A stretch of DNA of 35,544 nt from an alpha proteobacterium SCGC AAA280-B11 (GTDB taxonomy: Bacteria; Pseudomonadota; Alphaproteobacteria; Pelagibacterales; Pelagibacteraceae), in contig AQUH01000008.1 of assembly GCA_000371745.1 (NCBI GenBank), forward strand, positions 1-35,544. Reading direction: 5' to 3'. The notes below the pieces were generated by a model. That model did no database searches, was not told the DNA's origin, and worked only from the letters and a program-made list of their open reading frames with translations. The position numbers and the translations under genes are program-made. This document shows positions 10,688 through 20,838 of this stretch, piece after piece (the stretch's first letter is position 1; every line of letters starts with the position of its first letter).

Positions 10688-11684
10688 ATGTTTTTGAAAT
10701 TACAATTTGTTAAAAAAAAATTCTTTTTAAAAGATTCTTTTAAAATATCTAGGGACAGTAAAACAATTGTCAAAGCAATAATAATAAAGTTATCACAAGG
10801 CTATAAAAGTGGTTTTGGAGAATGCATTCCATATAAAAGATATGGTGAAAGTCAGTTGAAAATATTTAATTACTTATCTAAAAAAAAGTTTGAAATTACA
10901 GAGCTAATAAGACAAAAAAGATTTAAAGAAATTAAATATTTATCACTTAGGTCAGCATTGGAATTAGCTTTTGCGCAACTTCACTCGAAAAATATTATAA
11001 AGAAAAAATTAAAAAATAAATATTTAACTTCAATAACTTTGCCTATAACTAATATAAAAAAACTTAAAAAGATTATTAGTAAATTTAGAAAATTACCTCT
11101 CATAAAGATAAAAGTTAATAAAAATAACATTCTAGAAACCACAAAATTTATTAAAAAAAAATTGTCCTAAATCTAAAATTATTATTGATGCTAACGAGGG
11201 ATTAAATTTTACATTACTAAAAAAAATAATTAAAGATTTAGAAAAATTAAATGTGATTATTATTGAACAACCTTTTAAATATGGTCAAGATTATAAGCTT
11301 AAAAATATAAAAACTAGAATATTATTTTGTGCTGATGAATCTTTTCATATTAGTAATAAAAAAGATGTTTTAAAATATTATCAAGTTGTTAACTTAAAAA
11401 TTGATAAATTTGGAGGGCTTACCAAAAGTAAAAAAATAATAAAATTTATTAAAAAAAATAATAAAAAAATACTTCTAGGATGCATGGTAAGTTCTTCTTT
11501 GTCTATTGTTCCTGCTATTTTACTTGCAAAATATTGCGACTTTTTAGATCTCGATGGAGCTTATTTTTTAAAAAATGATTTTAAAAAAGGGGTTTCTTAT
11601 AAGAATGGAAATTTATTTTTAAATAAAAATTTTATATGGCTAAATAAAAAAGGCCCTGAAGAAAATCTTGAGGGCCTTTTTTAA
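10688..11684 (+). CDS. Dipeptide epimerase-like (enolase superfamily), split by a homopolymer frameshift at about 11152-11161
   Basis: ORF 10688..11170 has the LRSALELAFAQL and KIKV region; ORF 11253..11684 has EQPF...CADES...VNLKIDKFGGLTKSK...GCMVSSSLS. One fewer A in the A9 run joins them: KFIKKNCPKSKIIIDANEGLNFTLLKKIIKDLEKLNVIIIEQPF. Confidence 0.8.
11646..11682. terminator. Bidirectional intrinsic terminator between the epimerase (+) and proteorhodopsin (-)
   Basis: AAAAAAGGCCCT ... AGGGCCTTTTTT: perfect stem with an A-tract on one side and T-tract on the other; overlaps the epimerase C-terminal codons. Confidence 0.85.
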
Positions 11685-11723
11685 AACTTAGTGGAAAGTA
11701 TTATAATTTAATTAACTATATAA

Positions 11724-12422
11724 TTATTTGTTTCCCACAGTTAAGCTGGATGCAGTTTTATAAATAACTAATCCAAACAATATTTTATTAATAAAGTCAG
11801 CTAAGTTATAAACAAGATTAAGTGTAACCTCATTTGCTGATCCTGTCATATATCCGAAAAGATAACCTAAAGGATAGACTGCCCAACCAATTGTCACGAT
11901 CCATTTACAGAATACAAAACAATCTTTTGCGGCACCCGATAATCTCGCAGCTTCTTTTCCAGCTTCACCAGAAAATATTTCGTATAGAATGAAAATCCAT
12001 CCACCCATACCAATTATAAATCCTGCGTTCACACCGATATATCCGGCTTCACCAGCATATCCACCTATTAACATTACTAATGTTCCAAGTAACAGTCTCC
12101 AGAATATTCCTGAGGATACTTTTTTAACAGCTGAAAGTATAAAATAGAACTCAACCATTAATAATGGAACTGTTAATAGCCAATCAATATATCTAAATAC
12201 CGTTGGGGAAGTTCCTGTAGTTACCCAAACTTCTCTCATGTACATGTAATGCACAAAAGCAATACCTGTTACTAGACCAGATAAAGTTATTGAAGTTCTC
12301 CAAGAAGCTTTAACTGAGTTTCTTTCAATAAAAAAAAAGAAAGTAGTAGCTAGGAGAGCCATTGATATTAACCAGAATGAAATTCCAGTTAAATCGCTGG
12401 ATTGTAAAAGTGCTGTTTTCAT
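11724..12422 (-). CDS. Proteorhodopsin, predicted green-tuned proton pump
   Basis: 232 aa 7-TM; FVHYMYMREVW (His75 region), RYIDWLLTVPLLMVEFYFIL (D97/T101/E108 DTE motif, L105), NLADFINKILFG (Schiff-base Lys). Confidence 0.97.
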   Translation of the reverse strand: MKTALLQSSDLTGISFWLISMALLATTFFFFIERNSVKASWRTSITLSGLVTGIAFVHYMYMREVWVTTGTSPTVFRYIDWLLTVPLLMVEFYFILSAVKKVSSGIFWRLLLGTLVMLIGGYAGEAGYIGVNAGFIIGMGGWIFILYEIFSGEAGKEAARLSGAAKDCFVFCKWIVTIGWAVYPLGYLFGYMTGSANEVTLNLVYNLADFINKILFGLVIYKTASSLTVGNK

Positions 12423-12466
12423 TTATTTATCCCTTATTTTTGTTATTTAAGTGATTTAACTTAGGG

Positions 12467-12480
12467 TAATTCGCGAATTA
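12467..12480. promoter_or_regulatory. 14-bp perfect palindrome TAATTCGCGAATTA in the divergent proteorhodopsin/crtI promoter region
   Basis: Read directly; symmetric sequence in the about 145-bp shared upstream region. A regulatory role is only an inference. Confidence 0.4.
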
Positions 12481-12567
12481 TTGAAAGTTAATAAAATAAA
12501 AAATATCGTTAATTTTAGCGTTTTTTTAAACAATGCAACCAATATTATATGTAAATAGTATTAATTC

Positions 12568-14046
12568 ATGACTAATAAAACAGCGATAGTAATAGGATCT
12601 GGATTTGGAGGTATAGCATCAGCCATAAGATTAAAGTCTATGAATTATGATGTTACCTTAATTGAAAAAAATTCCGACCTAGGAGGAAGAGCAAGAACAT
12701 TTATTAGAAATGGCTATACCTTTGATGCCGGACCAACGGTAATTACAGCTCCTTATCTACTGGAGGAATTATTTTCTTTATTTAAGAAAGATATAAGTAA
12801 TTATGTAAAAATTATTCCATTAAAAATTTGGTACCAATTCATATTTAGTGATTTATCAAAATTTAATTACTCAAATAATCATGAAGAAAATTTAAGAGAA
12901 ATATCTAAATTTAATTCAGATGATATTAAGGGATTTGAAAAACTCATAAAATTTTCAGAAAAAATATTTAATAAAGGCTACTTGGAATTAGCAGATAAAC
13001 CTTTTTCAAAATTTACATTTATGTTGAAGCAAATTCCTGCTTTATTAATACTTAAAAGCTATCTTTCTGTTTTCAAACTAGTCTCCAAATTTTTAAAAAA
13101 TGAAAAATTAAGAAAAATATTCAGTGTTCACCCTCTTTTAGTTGGAGGTAATCCATTTTCAACAACTTCAATTTATACATTAATTTTATTTTTAGAAAAA
13201 AAATGGGGAGTGCACTATGCGTTAGGCGGAACAGGAAAAATTATTTCTTCATTAGAAAAATTAATGAACGAAATTGGAATTAAAATTATTAAAAACGACG
13301 AAGTGATAAAAATTACAACAGAAAAAAAAAATGTAACAGGTGTGATAACTAAGAATAACAAAATTATTAATTCAGAAATAGTAATCTGTAATGCTGACCC
13401 TCCATTTGTCTATAAGTACTTATTGGATAAAAAACAAAATAATTTTTTATTTGAAACTAAAATGAAACGAATGGATTACTCTATGGGATTATTTGTTTAT
13501 TATTTTGGCTCTAAAAAAAAATACAATAATGTTGAACATCACAGCATTTATTTTGGCGACTCCTATAAAGAATTATTAAATGAAATATTTAATAAAAAAA
13601 TATTAAATAATGACATAAGTTTTTATTTGCATCGACCAACTGCGACAGATCCTACGATGGCTCCACATAATAAAGATTGTTTTTATGTGCTAGTACCAGT
13701 GCCAAATAATTTATCAAATATTAATTGGAAACAGGAAGCTGAAAGATTTAAAAAAGTTATAATAAAAAAACTAAGTTCAACTTTATTGCCTCAAATTGAA
13801 GAGTTTATTGAGGAGGATTTTTATATAACACCTGATTATTTTGAAACTGAACTAAAAACCCTTCATGGTTCTGGCTTCTCTGTACAACCAAAATTTTCAC
13901 AATCAGCCTATTTTAGATTTCATAATAAATCGGAGATTTACAAAGGCCTATACTTTGTGGGCGCAGGAACACATCCTGGAGCTGGAATTCCAGGGGTTTT
14001 ATCATCGGCTAAGATCTTAGATAAAATTATACCAAGAGCAAAATGA
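12568..14046 (+). CDS. crtI: Phytoene desaturase
   Basis: 492 aa; AIVIGSGFGGIASAIRLKSMNYDVTLIEKNSDLGGRARTFIRNGYTFDAGPTVITAPYLLEELF; C-terminal GLYFVGAGTHPGAGIPGVLSSAKIL. Confidence 0.95.
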   Translation: MTNKTAIVIGSGFGGIASAIRLKSMNYDVTLIEKNSDLGGRARTFIRNGYTFDAGPTVITAPYLLEELFSLFKKDISNYVKIIPLKIWYQFIFSDLSKFNYSNNHEENLREISKFNSDDIKGFEKLIKFSEKIFNKGYLELADKPFSKFTFMLKQIPALLILKSYLSVFKLVSKFLKNEKLRKIFSVHPLLVGGNPFSTTSIYTLILFLEKKWGVHYALGGTGKIISSLEKLMNEIGIKIIKNDEVIKITTEKKNVTGVITKNNKIINSEIVICNADPPFVYKYLLDKKQNNFLFETKMKRMDYSMGLFVYYFGSKKKYNNVEHHSIYFGDSYKELLNEIFNKKILNNDISFYLHRPTATDPTMAPHNKDCFYVLVPVPNNLSNINWKQEAERFKKVIIKKLSSTLLPQIEEFIEEDFYITPDYFETELKTLHGSGFSVQPKFSQSAYFRFHNKSEIYKGLYFVGAGTHPGAGIPGVLSSAKILDKIIPRAK

Positions 14047-14876
14047 AAACTGAACTTTATATAAAAAATCATGGAAAATCATTTTATTGGGCAGGAAAAT
14101 TTCTAAAAAAAGATATTTTAGAGGATTGTTCAATTCTATATGCTTTTTGTAGAGTGGTTGATAATTTAGTAGATGAAAAATCTAATTCTAAAAATAATTT
14201 AAAAAAATTTACACAAGAATATAAAAATAAAAATTCTAAAAATTTAGTAATTAATAAGTTTAAAAAAATTGAATCTAAATACAGAATTCCCAAAAAATAT
14301 ATACTGGATTTATTTTATGGGGTCAGTTTAGATACAAAAAATGTAAAAATAAAAACCACTAATGAACTTTTAAAATATTCATATTATGTAGCAGGAACTG
14401 TTGGGGCTATGATGGCTTATATTTTTAATACAACAAACTCAAAGGCTGTAAAACATGCAATTGATCTAGGAATCGCAATGCAACTTACCAATATCTCTCG
14501 AGATGTAGTAAAAGATGCGCATTTAAAAAGACTATACTTACCCAAAAGTTTTTTAAAAGAAGATATAACGCCAGAAGATATTATTAATAATAATTTTAAT
14601 AAAAAATATTTATTTTTTGCTATTAAAAAATTAATTTATTTAGCAGACAGATATTATATTAATGGAAACAGAGGAATAAAATTCCTTCCCAAAACAATAA
14701 AATTTCCAATATTTTTAGCAAGTCTTATGTATCAAGGCATTAGTAAAAAAATAATTAATTATGATGAAGATGAATATTTTTCAAAACATACATACTTAAA
14801 TGTTTTTGAAAAAATTATCATGACAATTAAAACTTTTTATATTTTTGTTTTTATTAAGAATAATTATAAAAATTAA
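14043..14876 (+). CDS. crtB: Phytoene synthase
   Basis: 277 aa; SFYWAGKFL...YAFCRVVDNLVDE; AMQLTNISRDVVKDAHLKRLYLP. Overlaps the crtI stop (ATGA). Confidence 0.93.
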   Translation: MKTELYIKNHGKSFYWAGKFLKKDILEDCSILYAFCRVVDNLVDEKSNSKNNLKKFTQEYKNKNSKNLVINKFKKIESKYRIPKKYILDLFYGVSLDTKNVKIKTTNELLKYSYYVAGTVGAMMAYIFNTTNSKAVKHAIDLGIAMQLTNISRDVVKDAHLKRLYLPKSFLKEDITPEDIINNNFNKKYLFFAIKKLIYLADRYYINGNRGIKFLPKTIKFPIFLASLMYQGISKKIINYDEDEYFSKHTYLNVFEKIIMTIKTFYIFVFIKNNYKN

Positions 14877-14882
14877 TTACTA

Positions 14883-16013
14883 ATGAATAGATTTGATTAT
14901 ATTATTATTGGAGCTGGGTGCTCTGGATTATCACTGGCTTTTGAGATGAATGCTAATAATCTTTTTAAAAATAAAACTTGTGCAATTATCGATAAAAGAG
15001 AGAATTTTAGTAGAGATAAAATTTGGTCTTATTGGGGTGTTAATTCACATTCATTTAATGACTGCTTAATTAATAAATGGAATAAATTTATTGTTAAAAA
15101 TAATAATGAGGAAATCATATTAAATTGTGAAAATTTTGAATATCAATCGATTGATAGTGGAAAGTTTTATAAAAAAATCTTAGATAAATTATCTACAAAC
15201 AAGAATGTTAAATTCTTTTTAAATAAATCTATTGATAGGATTTATGAAAATAACAAAGAAGTAACATTACACTCTGGTGATGAAATTTTTAGGTCTAATC
15301 TAGTATTTAACAGCTCATTAGATAATAAAAGCTCTTTAGAATATGAGCTATTTCAACATTTTTATGGCTGCGAAATTGAATTTGATGAACCTGTAAATTT
15401 ACCGGAATACCCAGTTTTAATGGACTTTGATTGCATACAAGATGGCTGGGTTCACTTTTTTTATACATTGCCAACGGGAGTGGGAAAAATTTTTATTGAA
15501 AGCACTTGGATATCTGATCAAAAAAACTTTTTAACAACTCGTTACTTATCAGAAATAGATTCTTATATTAATAACAATTTAAATTATAGAAAAAAATATC
15601 GGATTATATATTCTGAAATGGGATCTATTCCTATGTATCATTATCAAAATAATATTGGTTACAAAAAAATAATACCAATTGGAACTTCTGCCAATTTAAC
15701 TAGAAAAAGCACTGGTTACACTTTTTTAAATATTCAAAAATCTGTCAAAAAAATAGTATCGGATATATTACAAAATAAAATTATAAATCTATCAAATTTA
15801 AACATTAAATATAATTTTCTAGACAATATATTTATTAACGTTCTTTTGGAAAAAAGAAGTGAAATGCGTAACATTTTTTTTAATTTGTTTAAAAAAAATA
15901 AAACAGAAGTCATTATTAATTTTTTATCTAACAATAGTAGTTTATATGAGGATTGCAAAATAATTTTTAGTATGCCTAAGTTAATTTTTATAAAAAAATT
16001 ATTAAAATTATAA
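14883..16013 (+). CDS. crtY: Lycopene cyclase, CrtY type
   Basis: 376 aa; FDYIIIGAGCSGLSLAFEM...DKRENFSRDKIWSYWG; PVLMDFDCIQDGWVHFFYTLPTG; IESTW; GSIPMYHYQN. Confidence 0.9.
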   Translation: MNRFDYIIIGAGCSGLSLAFEMNANNLFKNKTCAIIDKRENFSRDKIWSYWGVNSHSFNDCLINKWNKFIVKNNNEEIILNCENFEYQSIDSGKFYKKILDKLSTNKNVKFFLNKSIDRIYENNKEVTLHSGDEIFRSNLVFNSSLDNKSSLEYELFQHFYGCEIEFDEPVNLPEYPVLMDFDCIQDGWVHFFYTLPTGVGKIFIESTWISDQKNFLTTRYLSEIDSYINNNLNYRKKYRIIYSEMGSIPMYHYQNNIGYKKIIPIGTSANLTRKSTGYTFLNIQKSVKKIVSDILQNKIINLSNLNIKYNFLDNIFINVLLEKRSEMRNIFFNLFKKNKTEVIINFLSNNSSLYEDCKIIFSMPKLIFIKKLLKL

Positions 16014-16017
16014 CTTT

Positions 16018-16944
16018 ATGAAAAAAAATCTTAAAAAAAATTTTTTTAAAGTTAATTTTCTATTCTTAATGTTAGTCGTCTTCTTATATTTTATACAAAA
16101 TTTAATTAGCTTATCCTTGACAAGCAAATATCTGATTTGTTTTTTTTTAATTGCTACAATTGGAATGTCGCATGGGGCTTATGACGGTCAAAAAGTCAGA
16201 ATATTTTTTTATAAAAAAATAAGATTCTCTGAATTATTATTTTATTTAACTTATGTAGGCCTAGTTTTAATTGTTTTTTTTGCCTGGTATTTAAATCCTA
16301 AGATTTCTTTAATTACTTTTTTAATTATTTCCTCGTTTCATTTTGGCAAGGAAGATTTGGAAATTTATACAACTAAAATATCTAAGTTTAGTTCATTTAT
16401 TTTTTTTCTAAAAGGATCTCTAACTATTCTATCGTCTCTATATTTTAAATTTAATGAAACAAATGAAATATTTAATAAACTCCTTTTTACACAGGAATTT
16501 ACTTTAATCTCAAATAATCTTGTTAATATATTACTACCAACAAATCTTTTATTGCAATTTATATTTTATTTATCTGTTCTTTTTAAAAAAAAAATTTCTT
16601 ACACTGATATATCAATTATTATTTTTGAGATTTTTTTAACTCTAATAATTTTTAATTTGTTTAATATAATTGTCGCCTTTACTTTATATTTCTGCTTTAT
16701 GCATTCACTTAAAAATATCCTTGTCATTGCTAGTGAATTAAACTCTAATATTTTTACTGGAATAAAAACTTTTATATTAAGAAGTTTGCCTATAACTATT
16801 ATTGTATCTTTGGCTCTGTTTATAAGTTTATATGTTTTTTCTAATTTTGATATCTTTGAGGACGTAATTCAAAAAATTATCTTTATTGGACTTGCTTCAG
16901 TAACACTACCGCACATTCTACTTCACTATTTTTTGGACACCTAA
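16018..16944 (+). CDS. blh: Brp/Blh-family beta-carotene 15,15'-dioxygenase (retinal synthesis)
   Basis: 308 aa multi-TM; IGMSHGAYDGQK, SSFHFGKEDLEIY, CFMHSLKNILVI, LPHILLHYFLD; follows crtY by 4 nt. Confidence 0.88.
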   Translation: MKKNLKKNFFKVNFLFLMLVVFLYFIQNLISLSLTSKYLICFFLIATIGMSHGAYDGQKVRIFFYKKIRFSELLFYLTYVGLVLIVFFAWYLNPKISLITFLIISSFHFGKEDLEIYTTKISKFSSFIFFLKGSLTILSSLYFKFNETNEIFNKLLFTQEFTLISNNLVNILLPTNLLLQFIFYLSVLFKKKISYTDISIIIFEIFLTLIIFNLFNIIVAFTLYFCFMHSLKNILVIASELNSNIFTGIKTFILRSLPITIIVSLALFISLYVFSNFDIFEDVIQKIIFIGLASVTLPHILLHYFLDT

Positions 16945-16945
16945 T

Positions 16946-18259
16946 TTAAAATTCTAAAGGCTTTCCCAATTTAGTATCAAAAATTTTTTTATCCCAAGAG
17001 GCAATTTTACCATTTACAACTGTTCCAACTGGAAATCCCTTAACTATTTTGTTATTAAATGGTGTCCATCCACATCTACTTGCGATCCAATCATTAGTAA
17101 TTTTGAAATTTAGATTCATGTCAATTATAGTTAGATCTGCATAATAGCCTTCTTTGATTTCTCCTCTATTTTTTATATTAAAAATTTTACAAGGATTAAT
17201 GCTTAAAAGTTCGACTAGTTTTTGTAATGTAAGTTTTTTATTATTTACATGATCTAACATAATCGGAAGCATGGTTTGAACTCCTGTTAAGCCAGAAGGA
17301 CTTTCGGGATATGGCTTTTGTTTTTCTTTCAATGTATGGGGAGCATGGTCTGATCCAAGTACATCAATTGTACCATCTAATAATCCTTTCCATAAAACGT
17401 CTTGATGATCTTTTGTTCTAATTGGAGGATTCATTTGAGCTAAGGTTCCAAGTTGTTCATAACAGTCTGGTGCAAATAAAGTTAAAAATTGAGGGGTTGT
17501 TTCAACCGTTGCATATTTCTTATTTTTCGACAAAAATTCTATTTCTTCTTTAGAAGACACGTGTAAAATATGTATTCTTTTCTTATGCTTATTTGCAAAA
17601 GCTACTACTTTTTTGGTAGAAGTAATTGCAACTTCAGAATCTCTCCAGACAGAATGTGTCTTTACATTACCATTCTCAATTAATGATTTTTTCTTTTGTA
17701 ACAAATCATTGTCCTCTGAATGAATTGAAACAATTCTTGGACTTATTCTAATAACTTCTTCTATTGCCTCATCTTTCGTGACAAGCAATGTTCCAGTAGA
17801 TGATCCTACGAACATCTTAATCCCACAGCATCCCTCTAAATTAGTAGTCTGCTTAATTAGTTCAAAATTATTTTCAGTTGCTCCAAAATAAAATGCATAA
17901 TTGCAATACATTCTACTTTTTGCTCGCTCTAATTTTTCTTGAAATCTCTCAAAATTATCAGTGGTTGGATTGGTATTTGGCATTTCAAAAATAGCAGTTA
18001 TTCCTCCTAAAATTGCGGCCTTACTTCCACTTTCTAAATCTTCTTTATCCGGATTGCCTGGTTCTCTAAAATGAACCTGAGTATCTATTGCGCCTGGAAT
18101 AATTGTAAGGCCTTTTGCATCAAGAATTTTGTCTCCACTTTCGTTGATTGCACCTATCTTAATAATCTTATTATCTTTAATTCCAATGTCAGTTTGGACG
18201 AGATTTTTATTTATAAAACAATTGCCGTTTTTTATAATTAAATCATATATATTGGGCAT
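16946..18259 (-). CDS. pyrC: Dihydroorotase / amidohydrolase family
   Basis: 437 aa; IIPGAIDTQVHFREPGNPDKEDLESGSKAAILGGITAIFEMPNTNP; VLGSDHAPHTLKEK; PSGLTGVQTMLPIML. Confidence 0.88.
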   Translation of the reverse strand: MPNIYDLIIKNGNCFINKNLVQTDIGIKDNKIIKIGAINESGDKILDAKGLTIIPGAIDTQVHFREPGNPDKEDLESGSKAAILGGITAIFEMPNTNPTTDNFERFQEKLERAKSRMYCNYAFYFGATENNFELIKQTTNLEGCCGIKMFVGSSTGTLLVTKDEAIEEVIRISPRIVSIHSEDNDLLQKKKSLIENGNVKTHSVWRDSEVAITSTKKVVAFANKHKKRIHILHVSSKEEIEFLSKNKKYATVETTPQFLTLFAPDCYEQLGTLAQMNPPIRTKDHQDVLWKGLLDGTIDVLGSDHAPHTLKEKQKPYPESPSGLTGVQTMLPIMLDHVNNKKLTLQKLVELLSINPCKIFNIKNRGEIKEGYYADLTIIDMNLNFKITNDWIASRCGWTPFNNKIVKGFPVGTVVNGKIASWDKKIFDTKLGKPLEF

Positions 18260-18298
18260 TTAAAAATTTAATACACCAAAGTAGCTAAACGTACAATA

Positions 18299-19177
18299 AT
18301 GGAAACTGAAAAAGCTTATGTAACCTCAAAAGGTTTTATCAGTGTTTCAGGAATTGATAGTCCGGACTTTCTTCAAAATATTATCTCTAATGACATTAAA
18401 AAAGTAACTGACAATAATTGTATATTTGCATCATTATTAACACCGCAAGGAAAATTGCTATTTGAATTTATAATTTTAAAAAGAGAAAAATCTTATTTAA
18501 TTGAATGCAATGAAGAACTAACCGAGGATTTATTTAATAAGCTCAATAGTTATATATTAAGATCTAAAGTCGAAATTAAAGTTGAGACAAATTTAACTAG
18601 TATTGATATTCCTTTTTTAAAATTTAAAGAGCTAAACTTTAATAATTTAAATCTAATTAACTATAAAAATTACTTAATTTTTGAAGATCCGAGAGTTAAA
18701 AATACTTTAGCAAGAGCAGTTATTGAACAATCTAAAATTAAAGACTTTTTGAATGATTTAAATATTGAAGCATCTAATGAAAAATATTTATTTGAAGGAA
18801 AACTTTTTAAATTAGGAATTCCTTCTAAAAATATTAATAAATTACAAAATCAAATATTTTCTCTTGAGGCAAATTTTCAAGAGTTAAATGGAATTGATCC
18901 AAAAAAAGGTTGTTATATAGGCCAAGAAAATACTGCAAGAATGAATCTAAAAAACAAAGTTAATAAAAGATTATTTGCAATAAAAATTATTTCCGGTGAA
19001 GTTAAAGAAGATCAAAAAATTACTTTGAACAACGAAGAAATTGGAAAAATTATAATTGATGGTCAATTTCCTTTTGCAATTATTAAAATAAATAAAGAAA
19101 ATAAAAACTCTTTAATGAGCAAAGAATTAAAAACTGAAACTTCTGCTATAGAAGTTAATTTGCCTAATTGGTTATAA
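18299..19177 (+). CDS. Folate-binding YgfZ-like protein (GcvT-related)
   Basis: 292 aa; GFISVSGIDSPDFLQNIISNDI...ASLLTPQGKLLFEFIILK...DPKKGCYIGQENTARM. Confidence 0.88.
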   Translation: METEKAYVTSKGFISVSGIDSPDFLQNIISNDIKKVTDNNCIFASLLTPQGKLLFEFIILKREKSYLIECNEELTEDLFNKLNSYILRSKVEIKVETNLTSIDIPFLKFKELNFNNLNLINYKNYLIFEDPRVKNTLARAVIEQSKIKDFLNDLNIEASNEKYLFEGKLFKLGIPSKNINKLQNQIFSLEANFQELNGIDPKKGCYIGQENTARMNLKNKVNKRLFAIKIISGEVKEDQKITLNNEEIGKIIIDGQFPFAIIKINKENKNSLMSKELKTETSAIEVNLPNWL

Positions 19178-19184
19178 TTTTATA

Positions 19185-19721
19185 TTAACTAAAAAAAATT
19201 CCAAAAGTTATAAAGAATAAAGAAATTATTCCAAGTCCGCCGGAGCACCAAAATAATATTGCAACACCAGTCACAACTGAAGCAGAAGCTATAACTATTG
19301 CAACTTGTAATAATCCAGATGCAATTTCAAGTCGATGATACTTTTTTAAAACAACATCTCTTTCATGCTCGGCTTGTTTTGCTTTTTCCATCAGTTCAGC
19401 TTTTCCATCTCCCGTTGCAGGTTCTGAATCATAACGCACGATATCCTTATCCCATCTTTGAATAGCTTCTTTAGTTTTGTCATCATTTTTTCCAATAATA
19501 TTAACTATATCTTTAGAATTTTTCATACTGGATTGGCGAATATTTTTTGACTGATAAAAAGCCCAAAGATCAGAAGACTTCATTTGCAGAATCAGAACTT
19601 CTGTTTGGTACGACTTGCTAATAGTTTCAGAGATTGCAAGAAAAAGAGCTAACACTGCTATTAATAGCGCAATTTTTTTATTATTAGAATTATGTTGTAT
19701 TTCGTGACTTGCACCTGACAT
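19185..19721 (-). CDS. DUF4337-like membrane protein
   Basis: 178 aa; TM near the N-terminus, TEVLILQMKSSDLWAFYQSKNIRQS, C-terminal TM helices. Confidence 0.7.
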   Translation of the reverse strand: MSGASHEIQHNSNNKKIALLIAVLALFLAISETISKSYQTEVLILQMKSSDLWAFYQSKNIRQSSMKNSKDIVNIIGKNDDKTKEAIQRWDKDIVRYDSEPATGDGKAELMEKAKQAEHERDVVLKKYHRLEIASGLLQVAIVIASASVVTGVAILFWCSGGLGIISLFFITFGIFFS

Positions 19722-19821
19722 ATTTAGCTTATTATAATATTTGAAACATTTGAAAAGATAAAAATTTTAATGTTTTAGCTAATTTAAGTATAATTATACT
19801 ATAATAAATTATTAAAAATTT

Positions 19822-20838
19822 ATGAGTTCTTCGTTAGAATTTACAAAAGAAATTGAAAAAAATACCGCAAGTATTTACCAAAAAATAAAATCTGTAGTGC
19901 CAGAATTAGAATGGCCCCTATATGCTCCTTATATTTATAAAATTAATGAGCTTAAAAAGAGGAAGAATGCAGTTATTTTAGCACATAACTATCAAACTCC
20001 AGAAATTTACCATGGAGTTGCTGATATTGTTGGCGACTCCTTAACTTTGGCAATTGAAGCAGGAAAAACTGAAGCAGATATTATCATTATGGCTGGCGTT
20101 CACTTTATGGCAGAAACTGCAAAAATAATGTCTCCTAATAAAAAAATTCTCATTCCAGATATGAATGCTGGATGTTCCCTTGCAGAATCTATTACTGCAG
20201 AAGATGTAAGGAAATTAAAGAAAAAATACCCTGGGGTTCCAGTAGTTACTTATGTAAATACATCTGCTGAAGTTAAAGCTGAAACAGATGTATGTTGTAC
20301 TTCGGCTAACGGTGTAAAAGTAGTCGAATCTTTAGGAGTAAAAGAAGTTATATTTTTACCTGATGTCTATCTCGCAAAGTATGTTGCCTCACAAACTAAA
20401 GTTAAAATTATTCCTTGGCATGGAAAATGTATGGTTCATGAACAGTTTACAGCTGAAGAATTAAATCAACTAAGAAAAAGTTATCCTGACTTAGTAATTG
20501 TGTCTCATCCTGAATGTCCTCCTGATGTTATTAAAGCTTCTGATTTTACCGGATCAACTTCTGGAATGATTCAATATGTAAAAAATAACAAACCTAAAAA
20601 TGTATTTTTAGTTACGGAATGTTCTATGAGCGACAACGTCCAAGTTGAAAATCCAGGAACAAACTTTGTTAGGCCGTGTAATTTATGCCCTCATATGAAA
20701 AAAATACAATTACCAAAAATCTACGATTGCTTAATGAACGAAATAAATGAAGTCTTAATTGATAAATCTATTATAGATAAAGCAAGACTTCCTATTGAGC
20801 GTATGATTAAAGTGGGTCGCCAATCTAGTCTTGCCTAA
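19822..20838 (+). CDS. nadA: Quinolinate synthase NadA
   Basis: 338 aa; [50 protein letters not shown]-like segment; [10 protein letters not shown]. Confidence 0.96.
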   Translation: MSSSLEFTKEIEKNTASIYQKIKSVVPELEWPLYAPYIYKINELKKRKNAVILAHNYQTPEIYHGVADIVGDSLTLAIEAGKTEADIIIMAGVHFMAETAKIMSPNKKILIPDMNAGCSLAESITAEDVRKLKKKYPGVPVVTYVNTSAEVKAETDVCCTSANGVKVVESLGVKEVIFLPDVYLAKYVASQTKVKIIPWHGKCMVHEQFTAEELNQLRKSYPDLVIVSHPECPPDVIKASDFTGSTSGMIQYVKNNKPKNVFLVTECSMSDNVQVENPGTNFVRPCNLCPHMKKIQLPKIYDCLMNEINEVLIDKSIIDKARLPIERMIKVGRQSSLA

